DNA of 64,000 nucleotides, taken from NCBI RefSeq assembly GCF_000772045.1, contig NZ_CP009754.1, positions 6,510,001 through 6,574,000 of the forward strand. Reading direction: 5' to 3'. Positions within the stretch are counted from its first letter, which is position 1, and every line of letters starts with the position of its first letter. The notes beneath the pieces were generated by a model. The model worked only from the letters and a program-made list of their open reading frames with translations, was not told the DNA's origin and searched no databases. This document shows positions 35,551 to 44,637 of this stretch, piece by piece. The DNA is from Streptomyces sp. CCM_MD2014 (GTDB lineage: Bacteria; Actinomycetota; Actinomycetes; Streptomycetales; Streptomycetaceae). The position numbers and the translations under genes are program-made.

Positions 35551-35745
35551 ATGACCCCCGTACTCACTCCGGCCCCCCGGGACCCGTACGCCCGCCTCGC
35601 GCGCGGCTGCCGGCCCCGAGGCTGCCGCGCGCCCGCACGCAGGGTGCACGGCCGCCGGGTGCGGTACGTCATCGGCGACGAGCCGGGGCAGGTAAACGGC
35701 ATGCGATGGCTCAAGCGCCCCACAAGGGGCGCGGGGCCTCGTTGA
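35551..35745 (+). CDS. trpM: TrpM/TrpX-like small protein between trpC and trpB
   Basis: 64 residues: MTPVLTPAPRDPYARLARG at the start, then an Arg/Cys-rich middle and a tail with YVIGDEPGQVNGMRWL. Position matches the S. coelicolor trpX/trpM gene of trpCXBA, described as a small modulator of tryptophan synthesis and development. It is very basic with no membrane segment. The last codons contain the perfect hairpin at 35715-35732. The ribosome site is weak. I assign it by position, size and recollection of the family, not by alignment. Confidence 0.72.
   Translation: MTPVLTPAPRDPYARLARGCRPRGCRAPARRVHGRRVRYVIGDEPGQVNGMRWLKRPTRGAGPR
35715..35732 (+). terminator. hairpin at the end of trpM, before trpB
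   Basis: Arms GCGCCCC (35715-35721) and GGGGCGC (35726-35732) with loop ACAA, inside the trpM 3' end and 127 bp before trpB. If trpM translation pauses or stops early, this stem could form and reduce readthrough into trpBA, so it may work as an attenuator or an RNA-processing site. Confidence 0.55.
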
Positions 35746-35858
35746 ATCTGTGACTCCGGCGCGTGGACGCGACCAGCCACGGCCGGTCCGCAGCCGGCAC
35801 ACAGTCCCCGCCCCCACGGCGAACAGTCACCACCAGACACTCACCGTGAGGTTCACGC

Positions 35859-37138
<1,280 letters not shown>

Positions 37139-37142
<4 letters not shown>

Positions 37143-37954
37143 GCGGGAACGTACAACTGCTGAACGACACCCTCGCGGCCGCCAAGTCCGAGGGCCGCGC
37201 CGCCCTGATCGCCTACCTCCCGGCCGGCTTCCCGACCGTGGACGGCGGCATCGAGGCGGTCAAGGCCGCCCTCGACGGCGGCGCCGACGTCGTCGAGGTG
37301 GGCCTGCCGCACAGCGACCCGGTGCTCGACGGCCCGGTGATCCAGACCGCCGACGACATCGCCCTGCGCGGCGGCGTGAAGATCGCCGACGTGATGCGCA
37401 CGGTCCGCGAGGCGCACGAGGCCACCGGCAGGCCGATCCTCGTCATGACGTACTGGAACCCGATCGACCGCTACGGCGTGGAGCGCTTCACCGCCGAGCT
37501 GGCCGAGGCGGGCGGCGCCGGGTGCATCCTGCCCGACCTGCCGGTCCAGGAGTCGGCGCTGTGGCGGGAGCACGCGGACAAGCACGGGCTCGCCACGGTC
37601 TTCGTGGTGGCGCCCAGCAGCAAGGACGCGCGACTCGCCGAGATCACCGCGGCCGGCAGCGGCTTCGTCTACGCCGCCTCCCTGATGGGCGTCACCGGCA
37701 CCCGCGAGTCGGTCGGGGCGCAGGCCGAGGACCTGGTGCGGCGCACCCGCGCCACCACCGACACCCCCGTCTGCGTCGGCCTCGGCGTCTCCAACGCCGC
37801 CCAGGCCGCCGAGGTCGCCCGGTTCGCCGACGGCGTGATCGTCGGCTCGGCCTTCGTCAAGCGCATGCTGGACGCGCCCGACGACGCGGCCGGTGTCGAG
37901 GGCGTCCGGGCGCTCGCCGCCGACCTGGCGAAGGGCGTGCGCGGACAGGCGTGA
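37139..37954 (+). CDS. trpA: tryptophan synthase alpha subunit
   Basis: 271 residues. Catalytic Glu lies in VVEVGLPHSDP, and the Asp60-equivalent loop is the next SDPVLDGPVIQ. LPDLPVQE and the glycine-rich phosphate site at VCVGLGVSNAAQ are present. Cleaves indole-glycerol phosphate and channels indole to TrpB. GTG start overlaps the trpB stop. Confidence 0.97.
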
Positions 37955-38013
37955 GAGCCCGCATCTGCCGGACGGGCACATGACAGGGGTCCCTCGTACG
38001 AGTGGACCTGGGG

Positions 38014-38040
38014 CCGGGGAGGCGCGCTGCGCCTCCCCGG
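38014..38040 (+). terminator. trp operon terminator
   Basis: Perfect 12-bp arms CCGGGGAGGCGC (38014-38025) and GCGCCTCCCCGG (38029-38040) with a 3-base loop, 60 bp past trpA. One of the strongest stems in the window. Its place directly ahead of the next gene shows that gene starts at 38056, not earlier. Confidence 0.88.
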
Positions 38041-38055
38041 TTCGTTCTGCGGGGT

Positions 38056-38829
38056 GTGAGCGAGAAGAACCGACAGGGAAAGCGCAGCGCCCGCGAGAAG
38101 CTGGCGGCCGAGCGCGCGAAGCAGAAGTCCAGGGACAAGCGCCGCCGTGCGCTGATCGTCGGCGCGAGCGTGGTCTGCGTCCTGGGACTCGCGGCGGTGA
38201 TCGGCGTGATCGCGGCGAACGCGGGCAAGGACGACGGCACCGAGTCGACCGGCCCGGTCGTGGTGCCCTCGGGCGCGCAGGGCAAGGACGGCCTCGCGAT
38301 CCCCGTCGGCGAGGAGAGCGCCAAGTCGAAGCTCACCGTCTGGGAGGACTTCCGCTGCCCGGCCTGCAAGGCCTTCGAGCTGGCGTACCGCGACACCGTC
38401 CACGAGCTGACCGACGCGGGGAAGCTCAAGGTGGAATACCACCTGGCCACGATCATCGACGGCAACATGGGCGGCACCGGCTCCCGCAAGGCGGCCAACG
38501 CCGCGGCCTGCGCCCAGGACGCCGGGAAGTTCCCCGCGTACCACGACGTGCTGTACGACAACCAGCCGCCGGAGACCGACGACGCGTTCGCCGACGAGGA
38601 CAAGCTGCTCGACCTGGCCGGCAAGGTCGACGGCCTCGACACCACCCTCTTCCAGGAGTGCGTGAGGAACGGCAGGCACAACAGCTGGGTGGAGAAGTCC
38701 AACAAGGCCTTCCAGGACGGCGGCTTCAGCGGCACCCCCACGGTGCTCCTGGACGGCAAGAACATCTATCAGGACCGCTCCATGACCCCGGCCAAGCTGA
38801 AGCAGATGGTGGAGGAGGCCAACAAGTAG
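38056..38829 (+). CDS. membrane-anchored DsbA-like protein (CPAC)
   Basis: 257 residues. Basic N-terminus of about 35 residues, one membrane helix (ALIVGASVVCVLGLAAVIGVIA), then a thioredoxin/DsbA_2 fold with redox motif CPAC in EDFRCPACKAFE and cis-Pro loop at FSGTPTVLLDG. Two further cysteines (ANAAACAQD and FQECVRNG) may form a second disulfide. Probably extracytoplasmic thiol oxidoreductase. GTG 38056 follows the trp terminator. Confidence 0.88.
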   Translation: MSEKNRQGKRSAREKLAAERAKQKSRDKRRRALIVGASVVCVLGLAAVIGVIAANAGKDDGTESTGPVVVPSGAQGKDGLAIPVGEESAKSKLTVWEDFRCPACKAFELAYRDTVHELTDAGKLKVEYHLATIIDGNMGGTGSRKAANAAACAQDAGKFPAYHDVLYDNQPPETDDAFADEDKLLDLAGKVDGLDTTLFQECVRNGRHNSWVEKSNKAFQDGGFSGTPTVLLDGKNIYQDRSMTPAKLKQMVEEANK

Positions 38830-38905
38830 CGCGCTTGCTCGTTACGGACCCGTAGCCGGGCTGCCCGCCGCGCTCCCCGTCCGACACGGTAGCGTCGACC
38901 CTGCC

Positions 38906-39949
38906 ATGGAACTTGCCTTCATTCCCAGCCCGTCGCGCGGGGTGCTGTACCTCGGTCCCATCCCGCTGCGCGGCTACGCGTTCTGCATCATCATCGGCGT
39001 CTTCGTTGCCGTCTGGCTCGGCAACAAGCGCTGGATCGCCCGGGGCGGGCGGCCGGGCACGGTGGCCGACATCGCGGTCTGGGCCGTTCCCTTCGGCCTG
39101 GTCGGCGGACGCCTCTACCACGTGATCACGGACTACCAGCTGTACTTCAGCGAGGGCCGTGACTGGGTCGACGCCTTCAAGGTCTGGGAGGGCGGACTCG
39201 GCATCTGGGGCGCGATCGCGTTCGGCGCGGTGGGCGCCTGGATCGGAGCCCGGCGCCGGGGCGTCCCGATGCCCGCGTACGCCGACGCCGTCGCCCCCGG
39301 CATCGTCCTCGCGCAGGCCATCGGCCGCTGGGGCAACTGGTTCAACCAGGAGCTGTACGGCAAGGCGACCGACCTGCCGTGGGCCGTGGAGATCACCTCG
39401 ACGGCCGACGGGCGGGTGCCGGGCACCTACCACCCGACCTTCCTGTACGAGTCGCTGTGGTGCATCGGCGTCGCGCTGCTCGTCATCTGGGCCGACCGCC
39501 GCTTCCGGCTGGGCCACGGGCGGGCCTTCGCCCTGTACGTCGCGGCGTACTGCGCGGGCCGGTTCTGGATCGAGTACATGCGCGTCGACGACGCCCACCA
39601 CATCCTCGGCCTGCGTCTGAACAACTGGACCGCGCTCCTCGTGTTCCTGCTCGCCGTGCTGTACATCGTGCTCTCGGCGCGGATGCGGCCGGGCCGGGAG
39701 GCCGTGGTGGAGCCGGGCGCGGAGACCGCCGACGGGAAGGCCGGGCCCGACGGGGAGAAGGACGCGGGGGCGGCGGCCTCCGCGGACGCCGGTGGCGACG
39801 CCCCGGACACCGCGGAGAAGGACACGGACCCCGCACGCGGGACCGAGGCCGCGAAGGCCCCCGAGGACCCGGACGACACGGCGGACGCCGAGGAGGCGAA
39901 GGACGCCGAGGGTGTGACGAACGGCGCCGACTCCGCCAAGAAGGGCTGA
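38906..39949 (+). CDS. lgt: prolipoprotein diacylglyceryl transferase
   Basis: 347 residues, membrane enzyme that attaches diacylglycerol to the lipobox cysteine of prolipoproteins. About seven hydrophobic helices, with the Lgt signature GRWGNWFNQELYG near residue 140. The last 85 or so residues are a Glu/Asp/Ala/Lys-rich disordered tail absent from E. coli Lgt, a common actinobacterial feature. ATG 38906. Followed by a perfect 15-bp terminator stem. Confidence 0.96.
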   Translation: MELAFIPSPSRGVLYLGPIPLRGYAFCIIIGVFVAVWLGNKRWIARGGRPGTVADIAVWAVPFGLVGGRLYHVITDYQLYFSEGRDWVDAFKVWEGGLGIWGAIAFGAVGAWIGARRRGVPMPAYADAVAPGIVLAQAIGRWGNWFNQELYGKATDLPWAVEITSTADGRVPGTYHPTFLYESLWCIGVALLVIWADRRFRLGHGRAFALYVAAYCAGRFWIEYMRVDDAHHILGLRLNNWTALLVFLLAVLYIVLSARMRPGREAVVEPGAETADGKAGPDGEKDAGAAASADAGGDAPDTAEKDTDPARGTEAAKAPEDPDDTADAEEAKDAEGVTNGADSAKKG

Positions 39950-39970
39950 CCCCGCCCGACGTACGTGCCG

Positions 39971-40004
39971 CCGAGGGCGCCCGGGACTTCCCGGGCGCCC
40001 TCGG
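39971..40004. terminator. bidirectional terminator after lgt
   Basis: Perfect 15-bp arms CCGAGGGCGCCCGGG (39971-39985) and CCCGGGCGCCCTCGG (39990-40004) with loop ACTT. Lies between the convergent lgt and CoA-lyase genes and should stop transcription from both sides, closing the six-gene minus-strand operon. Confidence 0.88.
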
Positions 40005-40023
40005 CGTGTGTGCGGGCGGGAGC

Positions 40024-40872
40024 TCAGGACAGCGTGGGCCGCCGGGCCAGCGACAGGGTGCGCCGGGCCGTCGCCACCACCGCCGCGTCGATGAACCGGC
40101 CGTCCGGCAGCGCCTGGGCGCCCGGCTGCGCCGTGGCCGCCTTCACGATCGTCTCCGCCTCCTCCAGCTCCCGCTCGGTCGGCAGATACGCCCGCTCGAT
40201 GATCGGCAGCTGGCGGGGGTGGATCGCGGCCCGCCCCAGGAAACCCAGGGCACGCCCGTGGGCGCAGGACGCCGCCAGGCCCTCCAGGTCCCGGGTGTCC
40301 GGATGCACCGTCTGGGAGGGCGGCGCCAGGCCCGCCGCCCGCGCGGCCACGACCACCCGCGAGCGCGACCAGTCCAGGCCGGCGTCCCCGCGCACGCCCA
40401 GGTCGGCCCGCAGGTCCGCCTCACCGAGGGCGATGCCGCGCAGCGCCGGGTGGGCGGCGGCGATACGGTACGCCCGCTCCACCCCCAGGGCCGTCTCCAG
40501 CAGGGCGTACAGCGGCGGCCCGCCGGTGCCCTCGGCGACCGCGGTGACCTGCTCCGGCGCCGTCACCTTGGGCAGCCGCAGCCCGGACAGCCCCGGCAGC
40601 GCGGCCAGTGCCGCCAGGTCCGCGGCGGCGAGCGGACCGTCCAGGGCGTTGACGCGGACGTGCACCGGCACCGGCTGCGGCTCGGCGAGCAGCTCGGCCG
40701 TGGCGTCGCGGGCGTACTCCTTGCGGTCGGCGGCGACCGCGTCCTCCAGGTCGACCACCACCACGTCGGCGCCGGCGGCCAGCGCCTTGGCCACCACCCG
40801 GGGCCGGTCCCCGGGGGCGTACAACCAGGTCAGCGGGGGTGCGGCCGGGGATGCGGCCGGGGGTGCGGTCAT
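40024..40872 (-). CDS. HpcH/HpaI-family CoA-ester lyase (CitE-like)
   Basis: 282 residues. CitE/malyl-CoA-lyase-type barrel: LYAPGDRPRVVAKALAAGADVVVVDLEDAVAADRK, RVNALDG, LPKV, the metal/substrate Glu in LLETALGVERA, and GEADLRADLG. These enzymes cleave (or form) 3-hydroxyacyl-CoA esters such as malyl-CoA or citramalyl-CoA. ATG 40872 overlaps the CoA-transferase stop (ATGA), so the two likely act in sequence: activation to the CoA ester, then cleavage. Last gene of the operon. Substrate unknown. Confidence 0.9.
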   Translation of the reverse strand: MTAPPAASPAAPPLTWLYAPGDRPRVVAKALAAGADVVVVDLEDAVAADRKEYARDATAELLAEPQPVPVHVRVNALDGPLAAADLAALAALPGLSGLRLPKVTAPEQVTAVAEGTGGPPLYALLETALGVERAYRIAAAHPALRGIALGEADLRADLGVRGDAGLDWSRSRVVVAARAAGLAPPSQTVHPDTRDLEGLAASCAHGRALGFLGRAAIHPRQLPIIERAYLPTERELEEAETIVKAATAQPGAQALPDGRFIDAAVVATARRTLSLARRPTLS

Positions 40873-42101
40873 ACGACGCCCTCCTCGCGCAGCTCCTTCA
40901 CGTCCGCCGGGGTGAGCCCCAGCCCGGCCAGCACCTCCTCGGTGTCGGCGCCGTGCGGGCGGCCCGCCCAGCGGATCGCGCCCGGGGTGGCGGAGAGCCG
41001 GAAGAGGACGTTCTGCATCCGCAGCGGGCCCAGCTCGGGATCGTCGACGGTGGTGACGGTGTCCAGGGCCCCGTACTGCGGGTCGGCCATCACGTCCCGC
41101 ACGTCCTGGACCGGCGCCACGGCCGCCTCGGCCTTCTCGAACGCGGCGAGCACGTCGGCGCGGGAGTGCCGGGCGATCCAGTCGCCCACCGCCGCGTCCA
41201 GCACGTCCGCGTGCCGGGCCCGCTCGGCACCCGTCGCGAACCAGGGTTCGTCGATCAGCTCCGGGCGGCCCACCAGCCGCATCACCCGCTCGGCGACCGA
41301 CTGGGCCGAGGTGGACACGGCGACCCAGGTGCCGTCGGCGGTGCGGTAGGTGTTGCGCGGGGCGTTGTTCTGCGAGCGGTTGCCGGTGCGCGGCTGGACG
41401 TGGCCGAGCTGGTCGTACCAGAGGGGCTGCGGGCCCAGCACGGTCAGGATCGGCTCGATGATCGCCATGTCGACGACCTGGCCCTCGCCGGTGCGCTCCC
41501 GGGCGGCCAGCGCGGTCATCACCGCGTACGCCGTCGCCAGCGCCGCGATGGAGTCGGCGAGGCCGAACGGCGGCAGCACCGGCGGCGCGTCCGGCTCGCC
41601 GGTCATCGCGGCGAACCCGCTCATGGCCTCGGCGAGGGTGCCGAAGCCGGGGCGGCGCGCGTAGGGGCCGAACTGGCCGAAGCCGGTGACCCGGGTCAGG
41701 ACCAGGCGCGGATTGACGGCGGACAGCTCGTCCCAGCCCAGGTCCCACCTCTCCAGGGTGCCCGGCCGGAAGTTCTCGACGACGACGTCGGCGGTGGCGG
41801 CGAGCCGGAGGAAGGTGGCGCGCCCGGCGGGTTTCGACAGGTCCAGGGTGATCGTGTGCTTGTTGCGGCCCAGCAGCTTCCACCACAGCCCGACCCCGTC
41901 CTTCGACGGGCCGTGCCCCCGGGAGGGATCGGGCCGGGTGGGGTGCTCGACCTTGATCACCTCGGCGCCGAAGTCACCGAGCATGGTGGCGGCGAGCGGC
42001 CCCGCGAAGAGGGTGGCGAGGTCGAGGACGCGCAGTCCGGTCAGCGGGGCCGGGGAAGCGGCGGGGGCGGCGGTCGCGGAGGTCACGTCGGGCTCGGGCA
42101 T
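40869..42101 (-). CDS. family III CoA-transferase (CaiB/BaiF)
   Basis: 410 residues. The start LTGLRVLDLATLFAGPLAATMLGDFGAEVIKVEHP is the CaiB/BaiF signature; RNKHTITLDL and VENFRPG follow. The catalytic Asp corresponds to VVDMAIIEP at about residue 210. Transfers CoA between carboxylic acids. ATG 42101 lies 18 bp inside the upstream ADP-ribosylglycohydrolase gene. Donor and acceptor acids unknown. Confidence 0.93.
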   Translation of the reverse strand: MPEPDVTSATAAPAASPAPLTGLRVLDLATLFAGPLAATMLGDFGAEVIKVEHPTRPDPSRGHGPSKDGVGLWWKLLGRNKHTITLDLSKPAGRATFLRLAATADVVVENFRPGTLERWDLGWDELSAVNPRLVLTRVTGFGQFGPYARRPGFGTLAEAMSGFAAMTGEPDAPPVLPPFGLADSIAALATAYAVMTALAARERTGEGQVVDMAIIEPILTVLGPQPLWYDQLGHVQPRTGNRSQNNAPRNTYRTADGTWVAVSTSAQSVAERVMRLVGRPELIDEPWFATGAERARHADVLDAAVGDWIARHSRADVLAAFEKAEAAVAPVQDVRDVMADPQYGALDTVTTVDDPELGPLRMQNVLFRLSATPGAIRWAGRPHGADTEEVLAGLGLTPADVKELREEGVV

Positions 42102-43462
42102 GGGCGGGTGGCCTCCCGGTGGGTGAGGTGGGCGAGGGTGTCGAAGCCGGTGCCGTCGAAGTCGCCGACGGAGGTGGCCAGGCGGTTCTTCAGCGGGGCC
42201 GTCCAGTGCTCGGGCAGCGCGGCGGGGGAACCGGCGAGCAGCCCGGCGACGCCGCCGACGGTGGCGCCGTTGGAGTCGGTGTCCCAGCCGCCGGAGACCA
42301 CGCGGGAGACCGAGCCGGTGAAGTCGCCGTCCGCGTGCGTGAGCGCGGCGGCGATCAGGGCGGTGTTGGGAACGGCGTGCACCCAGTGGTGCGCGGGGGA
42401 GTGCACGGCGTGCAGCTCGTCCACGACCGTGTCGAAGTCGTCGTGCGCGCCCGCGAGCCGTACGGCGTGCCGGACGGCCCCGGCAAGACGTGAGCCGGGC
42501 GGTACGACCGCGAGGCCCGCGCGCAGACAGGCGTGGACGTCGGGCGCGTCGTCGGGGGCGGCGGTGGCGATGACGGCCGCCGCGAACATCGCCGCGTAGA
42601 CCCCGTTGGCCGTGTGGCTGAGGATCGCGTCGCGGTGCGCCTGTCCGGCCGCGGCGGCCGGGTCGCCGGGGTTGGTCCAGCCGTGCACGTCGGCGCGGAT
42701 CAGGGCGCCGATCCACTCGCGGAAGGGGTTGCGGTGCCGGGCGGTGTCCGGGGGTTCGAGGCCGGTGAGGAGGTTGCGGTGGGCGATGCGCTCGGCGGTG
42801 AAGGTGCGGCCGGGCGGGAGTTCGTCGAGCCAGAGGCGGGCCACGTCGTCGGTGGTGAAGGCCCTGCCGTGGCGCTGGAGGAGCAGCAGGTTCAGGAGCG
42901 GGTAGTTGAGGTCGTCGTCCTCCGGCATGCCGTCGATGTTCTCGGCGAGGGAGGTGGGCGCGGACCGGCGGTTCCAGGGGTAGGCGGCGAGCAGGTCGCG
43001 GGGGACGCCGCGGGCCGTGAAGTACGAGGTGGGGGGCCAGTTGCCGGCGGCCCGCCCGAGGCGGCGGATGCCGGTCAGGGGCAGCTTCTCGACGGGCTTG
43101 CCCAGCAGGCAGCCGGCGGCGCGGCCGAGCCAGGCGGCCTCCAGCCGGGCGCGGGACACGGCGCCGGCGGGGCGCGGGGACGGCCAGTCGGGGCACAGCG
43201 CCCCGATCCGGCCGATGTCCGTCGGCTCGTCGTCCGCCGACGGGCACGGCAGGCGGGCCAGTTCGTCCAGGAGGTCTTCCGCGAGACGGCGCAGGCGGGG
43301 GGAGACCGGACGGGCCGAGGCACCCGCCCGGGGTGGCGCCTCGCCGCCGCCCGCCGCCCGCCAGCGGGCCGCGACCGCCCCCGCGTCGCGGCCGTCCAGC
43401 CGCGCCTGGCGCAGCTCGTGTCCGACCAGGTCCTCGGGCTGCACCCAGGTCAGCCGGAGCAT
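42083..43462 (-). CDS. ADP-ribosylglycohydrolase-superfamily protein (fourth of four)
   Basis: 459 residues. An N-terminal region of about 110 residues, then the DraG/ARH-type helical domain. Its metal motifs are a variant: GRAAGCLLGKPVE in place of GDALGxPxE, PEDDDLNYP in place of TDDT, and GGWDTDSNGATVGG at the C-terminus, where the D-x-D-[ST] metal pair is kept. This pattern marks a distinct ARH branch whose substrate may not be ADP-ribosylated protein. ATG 43462 overlaps the upstream paralogue by 13 bp. Confidence 0.87.
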   Translation of the reverse strand: MLRLTWVQPEDLVGHELRQARLDGRDAGAVAARWRAAGGGEAPPRAGASARPVSPRLRRLAEDLLDELARLPCPSADDEPTDIGRIGALCPDWPSPRPAGAVSRARLEAAWLGRAAGCLLGKPVEKLPLTGIRRLGRAAGNWPPTSYFTARGVPRDLLAAYPWNRRSAPTSLAENIDGMPEDDDLNYPLLNLLLLQRHGRAFTTDDVARLWLDELPPGRTFTAERIAHRNLLTGLEPPDTARHRNPFREWIGALIRADVHGWTNPGDPAAAAGQAHRDAILSHTANGVYAAMFAAAVIATAAPDDAPDVHACLRAGLAVVPPGSRLAGAVRHAVRLAGAHDDFDTVVDELHAVHSPAHHWVHAVPNTALIAAALTHADGDFTGSVSRVVSGGWDTDSNGATVGGVAGLLAGSPAALPEHWTAPLKNRLATSVGDFDGTGFDTLAHLTHREATRPCPSPT

Positions 43463-44637
43463 CCCGCACCCCCGATCGCGGCGAACGCCTCCTCGTGCGC
43501 GCGCCGTCCGCGCACGTCCCGCTCGAAGACCTCCCGTGCGACCTCGGTGAGCGTCACCGCCGGTGCCCACAGGTCCAGGCGGCTCGCCTCCGCGACGGTC
43601 TTGGCCCAGTCCTCGGGCACCGGCGATCCCAGGGCTCCGGCGAGCGCGCCCGCCATCGTGGCGATGGAGTCGCAGTCGCGGCCGTAGTTGACCGCGCCGA
43701 GCACCGCGTGCCGGAAGTCGCCGCCGGAGACGAGCAGCATGCCGAGGGCGACGGGAAGTTCCTCGATCGCGTGCAGGCGCGAGGGGCGGCGGGCGCCGAG
43801 CGAGGGGGCGCGGTAGTCGGGGCCCACGGTGTCGTACGGGGCCACCGCCGCCCGCAGCGGTGCCAGCGCCGACTCGAAGTCCGAGTGGCGGGCGGCCACG
43901 TCGCACACGGCACCGATCGCCGCCCGGGTGCCGTCCTTGGCCAGGGCCAGGCAGGCGGCCACCACGGAGTCCGGAGTCGCCTCCGGCTCGCACGCCGCGG
44001 CCACCGCGGCCGCGAAGACGCCGGCCGCCTCACGGCCGTACGACGACTGGTGGGCGCCCGCGACGTCCAGGGCCTCGGCGTAGGCCGCCGCGGGGTTCGC
44101 CGCGTTGACCAGGCCGACCGGGGCCATGTACATCGCGGCACCGCAGTTGACGATGTTGCCGGTGCCGGCCTCGCGCGGGTCCACGTGGCCGTAGTGGATG
44201 CGCGCGACCAGCCATTTCTCGGCGAGGAAGATCCGCTGGAGCGGGAGCGCCTCGGCCTCCAGTTCCGGGATCCAGCGCGGGTTCGTGATCAGGTCGGGGA
44301 CCAGGTGCTCGGCGACCGCGTACGCGTCGAGGTGGTCGCGGACCGTGCCGTAGACGCGGACCAGCGCGTGGGTCATCAGGGTGTCGTCGGTGACGTGGCC
44401 GTCGCCCTTGTGGTACGGCGCGAGGGGGCGGGCGGTGCGCCAGGCGTCGCCGCTCCAGGGGCCGACGACGCCGTGGACGCGGCCGCCGTGGCGTTCGAGG
44501 ATCTGCTCGGGGGAGTAGCCCTCGACGGGGCCGCCGAGCGCGTCGCCGACGGCGGCGCCGACGAGGGCGCCGGTGACACGCTCGTCGAGGGGCGTGGGGG
44601 TGCCGTGCTCGGGCGGCGTGGAGGTCGTGGAGGTCAT
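43450..44637 (-). CDS. ADP-ribosylglycohydrolase (third of four)
   Basis: 395 residues. Canonical ARH layout: ALVGAAVGDALGGPVEGYSPEQI near residue 20, the metal site GHVTDDTLMTHAL near 80, and NYGRDCDSIATMAGALAGALGSPVPEDW near 340, all with intact acidic ligands. Expected to hydrolyse N- or O-linked ADP-ribose with two Mg2+. ATG 44637 overlaps the stop of the second paralogue (ATGA). Cytoplasmic. Confidence 0.93.
   Translation of the reverse strand: MTSTTSTPPEHGTPTPLDERVTGALVGAAVGDALGGPVEGYSPEQILERHGGRVHGVVGPWSGDAWRTARPLAPYHKGDGHVTDDTLMTHALVRVYGTVRDHLDAYAVAEHLVPDLITNPRWIPELEAEALPLQRIFLAEKWLVARIHYGHVDPREAGTGNIVNCGAAMYMAPVGLVNAANPAAAYAEALDVAGAHQSSYGREAAGVFAAAVAAACEPEATPDSVVAACLALAKDGTRAAIGAVCDVAARHSDFESALAPLRAAVAPYDTVGPDYRAPSLGARRPSRLHAIEELPVALGMLLVSGGDFRHAVLGAVNYGRDCDSIATMAGALAGALGSPVPEDWAKTVAEASRLDLWAPAVTLTEVAREVFERDVRGRRAHEEAFAAIGGAGCSG

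Noticed and set aside
39379..41349. Long plus-strand frame across the lgt end and CoA-lyase region
   Set aside because: Out of frame with lgt and opposite the lyase and transferase motifs; crosses the strong terminator at 39971.
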